The position numbers and the translations under genes are program-made. A DNA stretch of 7,913 bases, from NCBI GenBank assembly GCA_019241095.1, contig JAFAXJ010000680.1, positions 1 to 7,913 on the forward strand. Direction: 5' to 3'. This DNA is from Verrucomicrobiota bacterium (GTDB lineage Bacteria; Verrucomicrobiota; Verrucomicrobiia; Chthoniobacterales; JAFAMB01). The notes beneath the pieces are model-generated. The model worked only from the letters and a program-made list of their open reading frames with translations. It was not told the origin of the DNA and made no database searches. This document shows, piece by piece, positions 1-5,291 of the stretch (position 1 is its first letter; every line of letters starts with the position of its first letter).

Positions 1-338
1 GTTTCTACGATCCGAGGGCGGATTACACCATCCAGCACTTCCTCGACGACCCTGATAGCGATGTCGTCCGTAATGCGTAAGCCATTAACAAATTTCGTAC
101 CATGACCTGCTTCGCGTAACCGCTGCGTGATTGTCTTTCCTCCGCCATGGACCAGAACAGGGTTTATTCCAACCGCTTCCAAAAAGACCACATCTTTGAG
201 AAGCCGCTCGATGACGTGATCATCCTCCATTGCACTCCCGCCGTACTTGATCACGAAAGCTTGACCACGGAATCTCTGAATGAAAGGCAAAGCTTCCAAC
301 AACGCTTCGGTCTTTTGAAACCCGAGTTCATTCTGCAT
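1..338 (-). CDS. argB: Acetylglutamate kinase, N-terminal part (partial)
   Basis: N-acetylglutamate kinase phosphorylates the gamma-carboxylate of N-acetylglutamate with ATP, the second step of cytoplasmic arginine synthesis. Only the first 112 codons are in the window; the rest lies beyond position 1. The amino acid kinase signatures are clear: FVIKYGGSAM at residues 28-37 (Lys31 and the glycine-rich loop), VHGGGKTI at 63-70 (second glycine-rich loop) and KFVNGLRITDD at 82-92, whose Arg88 matches the substrate-binding arginine of the family. I chose the ATG at 338 because it places about 17 residues before the conserved LPFIQRF segment, normal for the family. A GTG at 347 is three codons upstream in frame and has a better-spaced AAAGG, so it is a possible alternative. 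It lies 22 bases after argJ on the same strand and is probably cotranscribed with it. The frame is intact as far as seen. Confidence 0.95.
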   Translation of the reverse strand, partial: MQNELGFQKTEALLEALPFIQRFRGQAFVIKYGGSAMEDDHVIERLLKDVVFLEAVGINPVLVHGGGKTITQRLREAGHGTKFVNGLRITDDIAIRVVEEVLDGVIRPRIVE

Positions 339-360
339 TTGTGCCACTTTACCTTTCAGG

Positions 361-1575
361 TTATTCGCCCATGTTCAGCTGCACGTAGTCTGGCGTAAGA
401 TCAGTCGTAAACACCTTGTATTCCGCTGCCCCTAAATGCAGGTCAATGGTGATAGTGAACTTTTTGTTTTGAAGTATTTCTCGAAGCTTGTCCTCCGGTG
501 TTCCACTTGCGATCCCGTGCTGCGTGGCGATGACTCCGTTGAAAAATATGTCTATCATCTCCTCTCGAACCTTCGCCGATGAGTAGCCCACAGCAGCCAT
601 AATTCTTCCCCAATTAGGGTCCCGTCCAAACCATGCGCATTTAGCCAAGTTGGAATTAGCGATGGCCTGGGCCGCTTTTCTCGCATCTTGATAAGTTGCG
701 GCGCCTTTAACGTGAACCTCAACGAATTTGGTTACTCCCTCACCATCTTCCACGATCATTCGCGCAAGCCGACGTGTTACGAAATTAAGCGCTTCGCCCA
801 GAAGAGCGTACTCTTTTTGATCTGGCAACACCGGCGGGTTCTCGGCTTTTCCATTTGCGAGGCAAATTGCTGTATCGTTTGTACTCATATCACCATCAAC
901 AGTGATAGGGTTGAACGACTGTTCGACGCTTGCCGAAAAGAGATCCTGCAGATCTCTTTTGGCAATCTGGGCATCAGTCGTGACGAAGCAGAGCATGGTC
1001 GCCATGTCTGGGTTAATCATTCCGGCGCCTTTCGCCACCCCTCCAATCCGAATAGCACAATTTCCGACGCTTAGTTCAACCGCAACCTGCTTTTCAAAAG
1101 TATCAGTCGTCATTATCGCTTGAGCCAGGCGCGTGCTGCCATCTGTCTTCAGGTCCGCAACTAACGCCGGTACAGCCTTTTCAATCTTCTCAATTGGCAG
1201 CTGCCTGCCGATTCTCCCTGTCGAACAGACGAGAATTTGACGTTCTTTATATTTTGATTCGCGAGCCGCCGCCTGAGTCATTCTCCTGGCATCCTGAATA
1301 CCAGTTGACCCAGTACAGGCATTTGCGTTGCCACTGTTGACAATGATTCCACGCGTTTCACTCGAGCGAATATGCGCAGCTGACACCCTTACAGGGGCTG
1401 CTTTGATTTTGTTGGTCGTGAACGTGGCGGCTGAAACGGCCGGAAAGTCCGAAATCACTAAACCTAAGTCCAGCTTCCCAGTTGAGCCCTCCTTGATTCC
1501 GCAGTGAACTGCCCCAGCCCGAAACCCTTTCGGTGCGGTGATTCCTCCAGTTATCTCGAATAATCCAGGTTCCAT
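361..1575 (-). CDS. argJ: Bifunctional glutamate N-acetyltransferase / amino-acid acetyltransferase ArgJ
   Basis: ArgJ transfers the acetyl group from N-acetylornithine to glutamate, making ornithine and regenerating N-acetylglutamate; some members also acetylate glutamate from acetyl-CoA. From the ATG at 1575 the product is 404 residues, normal for the family. The self-cleavage site is complete: KGAGMINPDMATML, with the nucleophilic Thr193 after Ala192. Thr119-Gly120 in CSTGRIG form the expected oxyanion-hole pair, and NSGNANACTG and DPNWGRIMAAVGYS are family signatures. The frame stays open to a TTG at 1617, which would add 14 residues (MKLVVVVHKEFSSH) that do not look like family sequence. 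AAGGAG lies 12 bases before the ATG, a long but usable spacing. It precedes argB in what looks like an arginine operon, so the acetyl-cycling route is inferred. Whether the enzyme is mono- or bifunctional cannot be decided from sequence. Confidence 0.96.
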   Translation of the reverse strand: MEPGLFEITGGITAPKGFRAGAVHCGIKEGSTGKLDLGLVISDFPAVSAATFTTNKIKAAPVRVSAAHIRSSETRGIIVNSGNANACTGSTGIQDARRMTQAAARESKYKERQILVCSTGRIGRQLPIEKIEKAVPALVADLKTDGSTRLAQAIMTTDTFEKQVAVELSVGNCAIRIGGVAKGAGMINPDMATMLCFVTTDAQIAKRDLQDLFSASVEQSFNPITVDGDMSTNDTAICLANGKAENPPVLPDQKEYALLGEALNFVTRRLARMIVEDGEGVTKFVEVHVKGAATYQDARKAAQAIANSNLAKCAWFGRDPNWGRIMAAVGYSSAKVREEMIDIFFNGVIATQHGIASGTPEDKLREILQNKKFTITIDLHLGAAEYKVFTTDLTPDYVQLNMGE

Positions 1576-1617
1576 GTGTGAGGAAAACTCCTTGTGTACC
1601 ACCACAACGAGTTTCAA

Positions 1618-1799
1618 GCCGAGTTCTTTTCGCGAAAAATCATCGAGCTAGGCGGGCCAACGATTAAGATTCTATTTTCGACGATTAAACCTTTTATCTA
1701 TTCGGTCCTCTATGGTCGAACATCGGCCAAACGGGCACAATCCTGAGTCTTACAACTGCTGGCAGTGCCTGTTTAATGATGTAGTATCCCAGTTCTAGC
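1618..1799. promoter_or_regulatory. Divergent control region between argJ and thrS
   Basis: This 182-base stretch separates two genes read away from each other and must hold the start signals of both, unless argJ begins at the TTG at 1617. It has no credible gene. It contains a perfect 12-bp palindrome TTTTCGCGAAAA at 1627-1638. The octamer ACGATTAA occurs twice, at 1660-1667 and 1681-1688, offset 21 bp, about two helical turns. Both lie nearer to argJ and could be regulator sites for the arginine genes. No convincing sigma-70 promoter was found for argJ on the minus strand. No T-box-like leader or recognisable riboswitch precedes thrS. Confidence 0.5.
1749..1777 (+). promoter_or_regulatory. 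Candidate sigma-70 type promoter of thrS
   Basis: CTTACA at 1749-1754 (4 of 6 to TTGACA) is followed after exactly 17 bases by TTTAAT at 1772-1777 (5 of 6 to TATAAT). Transcription would start near 1784, giving a leader of only about 16 bases before the thrS ATG, which has no Shine-Dalgarno sequence. The spacer holds an inverted repeat ACTGC-TG-GCAGT (1755-1766) that could be an operator. The assignment rests on pattern matching alone; the -35 element is weak. Confidence 0.35.
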
Positions 1800-3671
1800 A
1801 TGGCAGAACCGCGAAAATCAGATCGTCAAGCGATGACCGACCTGGAACGCTTACGTCACTCGTGTGCTCATGTCCTTGCAACAGCGATTTTACGTTTCTG
1901 GCCGGGAGCTCAGTTCGCCGCCGGTCCTCCCGTCGAGAACGGTTTTTATTACGACCTGGAATTGGAGCATCGAATCACTCCAGAAGATCTCGTTGCAATC
2001 GAACGAGAGATGAAGAAGGTCGTGGAAGAAAACCAGCTTTTCGAACGCATTGCTGTATCTCGAGAAGAAGCCATTCGTCTCGCCAACGAAGGAAGCCTTG
2101 GATCGATCGGGGCTCGATCTGAGCCCAGTAAATTCAAGCTCGACATCCTTCAAGGTATTTCGCCGAACGAGGAGATCTCATTGTATCGCAATGGAGATTT
2201 CACGGATTTATGCGCAGGTCCTCACGTAACGCGAACCGGCGAGATAGGCGCCTTTAAACTGACATCTGTAGCTAGCGCCTATTACAAAGGGGATCCTAAC
2301 AATGCTCAATTGCAAAGGGTTTACGGCACCGCGTTTAAGTCTCCCACAGAGCTCGACGCCTATTTCGCCCAGATTGAAGAGGCAAAGAAACGCGATCACC
2401 GCAAACTCGGTCGGGAACTCAATCTGTTTTGCATTGATGAGGAAGTCGGTCCGGGGTTGGTTCTTTGGAAGCCAAAAGGGGCCGTCATTCGAAGAGAGCT
2501 TCAGCGTTTCATATCCGAAGAACTCAGAAAACAGCTTTACACGGAAGTCTTTACACCTCACATCGGCAGGTTGGCCCTTTACCGGACTTCCGGCCACTAC
2601 CCTTACTACCGCGAATCACAATTCCCGCCGCTCATTGAGCCCGAAATGCTCAGCCGATTAGCACTCGAGGGTTGTAGCTGCGCCGATCTCGCTCACAAGC
2701 TTGAGGCTGGAGATGTCGACGGTTATCTGCTCAAACCGATGAACTGCCCAATGCACATCAAAATCTATTCATCGGAACTGCGCTCCTACCGCGATCTGCC
2801 CATCCGTCTAGCCGAATTTGGAACGGTTTACCGGTGGGAACAGTCCGGCGAGTTGGGCGGCATGACCCGAGTGCGTGGTTTCACGCAGGATGATGCACAC
2901 ATTTTCTGTACGGAAGAACAGCTGACACAGGAGCTGCAGTCTTGCCTGCAGTTGGTTCTGAAAGTGTTAGGAACACTCGGAATGCACTCCTACCGAGTCA
3001 GGCTCGGTCTTCGAGACCCGAATTCAGCAAAGTTTGTCGGGGCGTCTGAGCATTGGGACAAAGCAGAAGAAGCTCTTCGCAAGGGTGTGGAGTTCCTAAA
3101 CATTGCCTATACTGAAGAAACAGGTGAAGGTGCCTTTTACGGGCCGAAAATCGACTTCGTGGTCCGAGACGTAATCGGCCGTGAATGGCAACTCGGTACC
3201 GTTCAAGTTGATTACGTCCTACCGCAAAGATTTGGTCTTTCCTATGTTGCGGCCGATAACACGCAACGTCGCCCAGTAATGATTCACCGAGCCCCCTTCG
3301 GTTCCTTGGAAAGATTTTGCGGCGTTCTCATTGAACATTTCGCTGGCAGTTTTCCGGTCTGGCTAGCTCCGGAGCAGGTCAGAATACTTCCTATCTCTGA
3401 GAAACATATTAGCTATGCTGAAACTATTCTGAATCTCTTTTCTGAAACAGGTATCAGGACAACCCTCGACAAAAGCTCGGAGAAAGTCGGGGCCAAGATT
3501 CGCCTTGCTCAGCAGGAGAAGGTCCCATATATGTTGGTTCTCGGTGCGCGAGAAGAACAGGCTGGCCAGGTTGCTGTACGCAGCCGAAAAGCTGGCGACG
3601 AAGGAGCTGTGAGCGCAACCCAATTCGTGGAAAGAATCCTGAAAGAAGTCGAAGAACGTCAATTAAATTGA
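1800..3671 (+). CDS. thrS: Threonine--tRNA ligase lacking the TGS domain
   Basis: Threonyl-tRNA synthetase charges tRNA-Thr with threonine in the cytoplasm. The 623-residue product has the editing domain first: HSCAH at 20-24 and DLCAGPH at 136-142 supply His20, His24, Cys138 and His142, which match the residues that clear Ser-tRNA-Thr in the E. coli enzyme. The class II catalytic core follows, with motif 2 around RVRGFTQDDAH (357-367), motif 3 in HRAPFGSLERF (496-506), and the zinc ligands Cys316, His367 and His496. The anticodon-binding domain occupies roughly 520-620. The N-terminal TGS domain of about 60 residues found in E. coli ThrS is missing: the protein starts only 14 residues before LERLRHSCAH, and an in-frame TAG at 1782-1784 blocks an upstream extension. 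About 25 extra residues, including a GCSC motif at 291-294, lie between the SGHYPYY segment and KPMNCPMH. infC follows 45 bases downstream, a common pairing. Confidence 0.97.
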   Translation: MAEPRKSDRQAMTDLERLRHSCAHVLATAILRFWPGAQFAAGPPVENGFYYDLELEHRITPEDLVAIEREMKKVVEENQLFERIAVSREEAIRLANEGSLGSIGARSEPSKFKLDILQGISPNEEISLYRNGDFTDLCAGPHVTRTGEIGAFKLTSVASAYYKGDPNNAQLQRVYGTAFKSPTELDAYFAQIEEAKKRDHRKLGRELNLFCIDEEVGPGLVLWKPKGAVIRRELQRFISEELRKQLYTEVFTPHIGRLALYRTSGHYPYYRESQFPPLIEPEMLSRLALEGCSCADLAHKLEAGDVDGYLLKPMNCPMHIKIYSSELRSYRDLPIRLAEFGTVYRWEQSGELGGMTRVRGFTQDDAHIFCTEEQLTQELQSCLQLVLKVLGTLGMHSYRVRLGLRDPNSAKFVGASEHWDKAEEALRKGVEFLNIAYTEETGEGAFYGPKIDFVVRDVIGREWQLGTVQVDYVLPQRFGLSYVAADNTQRRPVMIHRAPFGSLERFCGVLIEHFAGSFPVWLAPEQVRILPISEKHISYAETILNLFSETGIRTTLDKSSEKVGAKIRLAQQEKVPYMLVLGAREEQAGQVAVRSRKAGDEGAVSATQFVERILKEVEERQLN

Positions 3672-3701
3672 GTGCCCTTGCTCAGCTCCCCAGGGCGACT
3701 C
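3670..3701 (+). promoter_or_regulatory. mRNA hairpin between thrS stop and infC ribosome binding site
   Basis: GAGTGCCCT (3670-3678) pairs with AGGGC-ACTC (3692-3701) through nine base pairs with one bulged G at 3697 and a 13-base loop. The stem begins inside the thrS TGA codon and ends two bases before GAGGAG of infC. It has no T-run, so it is not a classic terminator. It may separate thrS translation from infC, mark an RNA processing site or affect access to the infC start. The pairing is seen in the sequence; the role is inferred. Confidence 0.45.
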
Positions 3702-3702
3702 T

Positions 3703-3708
3703 GAGGAG
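3703..3708 (+). promoter_or_regulatory. Strong ribosome binding site of infC
   Basis: GAGGAG lies 8 bases before the ATT at 3717 and decides the start of infC. It is the clearest Shine-Dalgarno sequence in the window. The other plus-strand genes have none or only a weak one, which makes its presence before a non-canonical start codon notable. Confidence 0.8.
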
Positions 3709-3716
3709 ATAGTCTT

Positions 3717-4298
3717 ATTCAGCAACAGCAGATCCGAGTAAATAGCCGAATTCGTGCACGCGAAGTACGAGTGATTCTCGGCACAACCAACGAGCAGCTT
3801 GGGGTGATGAAACTCCAAGACGCCCTACGACGAGCGCAGTCGGTGGGGCTCGATCTCGTTGAAGTAGCGCCAACCGCTAACCCGCCTGTTTGTAAGATCG
3901 TCGATTTCGGCAAATATCGTTATGATCTTTCAAAACAGGATCGCGAACGCAAATCAACAACGTCCAAACTCAAAGAGATCAAATTCCGCGTGAACATTGA
4001 TCCTCACGATTACATGATCAAGGTTCGGCACGCAGAGCAGTTTCTGGACAAGGGAAACAAGGTAAAGTTTCAACTTCAGTTCCGTGGGCGTGAGATGAGC
4101 CATAAAGAACTTGGAGACCAACTGATGTACCGGCTCAAAGATGATCTCTCAACCATGGGTCAAGTTGAGATGGAACCTAAATTGATGGGTAAAAGCATCA
4201 GCATGACGATGTCTCCGCTTCCGGCAAGCAAGCGAAAATTGCGCTTCACTGTTGAAAATGAGGAACTGCCGCCTGAGCCTGTTGACTTGGAGGAGTAA
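3717..4298 (+). CDS. infC: Translation initiation factor IF-3 with AUU start codon
   Basis: IF-3 binds the 30S subunit, keeps 50S away and proofreads the start codon and initiator tRNA. The first conventional start (GTG at 3771) would cut off the conserved N-terminus. Reading upstream from it gives QQQQIRVNSRIRAREVRV, which matches the family's N-terminal pattern of INGEIRAQEVRL type, back to an ATT at 3717. Eight bases before that lies GAGGAG, and the frame closes at TGA 3702-3704. The full product is 193 residues: N-domain about 1-72 with GLDLVEVAPTANPPVCKIVDFGKY, linker about 73-86, and C-domain from KEIKFRVNI through FRGREMSHKELG to about 172. An acidic tail rich in Glu and Pro (about 175-193) is a modest extension beyond the usual end. 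An AUU start lets IF-3 repress its own synthesis in E. coli; the same control is inferred here. rpmI and rplT do not follow. Confidence 0.95.
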   Translation: MQQQQIRVNSRIRAREVRVILGTTNEQLGVMKLQDALRRAQSVGLDLVEVAPTANPPVCKIVDFGKYRYDLSKQDRERKSTTSKLKEIKFRVNIDPHDYMIKVRHAEQFLDKGNKVKFQLQFRGREMSHKELGDQLMYRLKDDLSTMGQVEMEPKLMGKSISMTMSPLPASKRKLRFTVENEELPPEPVDLEE

Positions 4299-4315
4299 GC
4301 TGCGATCAATCGCCA

Positions 4316-4348
4316 GCGAAAGGGCGTCAAAATATTTAGACCTTTCGC
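4316..4348 (+). other. 8-bp perfect hairpin just after infC
   Basis: GCGAAAGG at 4316-4323 and CCTTTCGC at 4341-4348 form a perfect 8-bp stem with a 17-base A/T-rich loop, 17 bases after the infC stop. No T-run follows, so it is more likely a 3'-end stabiliser or part of a larger fold than a stand-alone terminator. A second stem, CAGCAG-TGAG-CTGCTG (4357-4372), follows closely. Confidence 0.45.
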
Positions 4349-4555
4349 CAGCACCTCAGCAGTGAGCTGCTGGGGGTTGGTGTTTAACCAGAAATTATCG
4401 GTTTGCTCTCGTATAGGTTGCTGAGCAACCATTTGACGTGAGGACCCGAAGATCGTAACCCAGCGGTTCAGTGCCGGGTTCAGGTAATCCAAGCGCGAGC
4501 GTCCTTTCGGGGGCGGTGATCTGATTTTTCCTTGTCATTTAGAGTCGCCCGGCAT

Positions 4556-4593
4556 CGACCGCCCATGAAGAGACGGTCGTGTTTTTCTGTTTT
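4556..4593 (+). terminator. Candidate Rho-independent terminator downstream of infC
   Basis: CGACCG (4556-4561) pairs with CGGTCG (4574-4579) across a 12-base loop. The stem is followed at once by TGTTTTTCTGTTTT (4580-4593). The G+C-rich stem plus T-rich tail fits an intrinsic terminator on the plus strand that would end the thrS-infC transcript 258 bases after infC. The stem is short and the loop long, so strength is uncertain. Confidence 0.5.
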
Positions 4594-4651
4594 AACCTCA
4601 CAGTTCGTCGCAGATCCCCGCGAAAAAAAATATTTCGGTGCTCCGAGCACA

Positions 4652-4688
4652 GGAGTAGGGACTCGCAGCGCGCCCGACTCCCGACTCC
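4652..4688. repeat. REP-like palindrome with tandem CGACTCC
   Basis: Positions 4652-4665 and 4675-4688 pair at 12 of 14 positions around a 9-base G+C-rich loop. The right arm is a perfect tandem of the heptamer CGACTCC. It follows a smaller perfect inverted repeat GTGCT-CCG-AGCAC (4638-4650). On the minus strand that smaller hairpin is followed by a run of eight T (4623-4630 complement), so this side could stop transcription coming from the right. Compact imperfect palindromes like this in an intergenic gap resemble REP elements, but copy number cannot be judged from one window. Confidence 0.4.
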
Positions 4689-4717
4689 TTGACATGCTCC
4701 AACTCCGCATGTACTCA
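4689..4717 (+). promoter_or_regulatory. Weak candidate promoter of rplI-dnaB
   Basis: A perfect TTGACA at 4689-4694 lies 17 bases before TACTCA at 4712-4717, which is a poor -10 match. It sits downstream of the candidate terminator and 32 bases before the rplI start, the right place for a promoter of the rplI-dnaB unit. An inverted repeat ACATGC-N9-GCATGT (4692-4712) spans the spacer. The call depends mainly on the -35 element and position. Confidence 0.25.
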
Positions 4718-4748
4718 TCTATCCCTCGGTTGCTGAAACCGACCACCT

Positions 4749-5279
4749 ATGGCTGTCACAGAGATCATTCTGAAAGAAAACGTTCCTGGATTGGGGGCAG
4801 AAGCCGATATCGTCAAGGTCCGTGTGGGTTATGCCCGAAACCTTTTGATCCCGACGGGAAAAGCCTATGAGATTACGCCGGCTAACCTGAAGCGTCTTAA
4901 CCTGTTGAAGGCCAAACGTGCAGAGCGCGAGGGCAAAGAATTAAATGACGCTGAGGAGTTCGCGCGAAAGATTTCTAGGGTTAACCTGCAATTCATGCTC
5001 GAAACCGGGGAGACTGGAAAAGCTTTCGGCTCAGTTACGGCAAAAGACATTCAGGACAAGCTGCAGGCAGAACATCAAATTACCGTTGATCGGCATAGGA
5101 TCGAATTAGAAAGGCCGATTAAAGAAAGCGGAGAAAAAGAGATCAGCATCCGGCTGCATCACAATGTTACTGCAGTATTGAAGATAGAGATAAAATTTCC
5201 CCCTCCCCCACCTGCCGCTGCTGAGCCAGAACCGGCAGAAGCCAAAAAACCTAGGCGCCGAGTGAGATCCGCAACTTAA
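4749..5279 (+). CDS. rplI: Large ribosomal subunit protein bL9 with C-terminal tail
   Basis: L9 binds 23S rRNA near the base of the L1 stalk through its N-domain and reaches out along the subunit through a long helix. The N-domain is typical: ILKENVPGLG then VKVRVGYARNLLIPTGKA (23-40). The connecting helix runs about 42-75 and the C-domain about 78-150. The product is 176 residues against roughly 150 for the family; residues 151-176 are a tail of five prolines, Ala/Glu/Pro and a basic end (KKPRRRVRSAT). The ATG at 4749 fits the conserved N-terminus, but no Shine-Dalgarno sequence precedes it. It ends in a double stop, TAA TAG. Its usual neighbours rpsF and rpsR are not in the window. dnaB begins 12 bases later, so the two are probably cotranscribed. 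Confidence 0.96.
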   Translation: MAVTEIILKENVPGLGAEADIVKVRVGYARNLLIPTGKAYEITPANLKRLNLLKAKRAEREGKELNDAEEFARKISRVNLQFMLETGETGKAFGSVTAKDIQDKLQAEHQITVDRHRIELERPIKESGEKEISIRLHHNVTAVLKIEIKFPPPPPAAAEPEPAEAKKPRRRVRSAT

Positions 5280-5291
5280 TAGACGGGATAA

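Larger units (their letters stand above)
4299..4748 (+). other. 450-base non-coding, hairpin-rich region between infC and rplI
   Basis: No credible gene lies here, and specifically no L35 or L20 gene. Frames that cross it on either strand have no family resemblance. The stretch is unusually rich in inverted repeats: GCGAAAGG/CCTTTCGC (4316-4323 with 4341-4348), CAGCAG/CTGCTG extended by TCC/GGG (4354-4375), GGTTGC/GCAACC (4416-4430), GGACCCG/CGGGTTC enclosing AACC/GGTT (4442-4481), CGACCG/CGGTCG with a T-rich tail (4556-4593), GTGCT/AGCAC (4638-4650) and a 14-position stem at 4652-4688. It could be the infC 3' end plus the rplI leader, or hold an unrecognised structured RNA. I did not find the conserved cores of RNase P RNA, SRP RNA or tmRNA. 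Confidence 0.55.

Noticed and set aside
147..398. Plus-strand 83-codon frame
   Set aside because: It lies antisense to argB and the argJ-argB junction, whose minus-strand translation carries clear kinase motifs.
1618..1799. T-box or threonine attenuator before thrS
   Set aside because: The leader is too short, with no specifier hairpin, T-box sequence or run of threonine codons.
4457..4490. tRNA-like GGTTC stretches
   Set aside because: The T-arm spacing is wrong and no acceptor or anticodon stem can be formed around it.
4480..4746. Minus-strand 88-codon frame in the infC-rplI gap
   Set aside because: It has no recognisable family and its sequence is mainly translation of the palindromic repeats. 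No plausible ribosome binding site or neighbour supports it.
4299..4748. Hidden rpmI, rplT, RNase P RNA, SRP RNA or tmRNA
   Set aside because: No L35 or L20 sequence in any frame, and the conserved cores of these RNAs are not visible by eye. A covariance search was not possible.
4532..4870. Plus-strand 112-codon frame
   Set aside because: It overlaps the rplI start in another frame and crosses the terminator-like hairpin. The composition is not protein-like.
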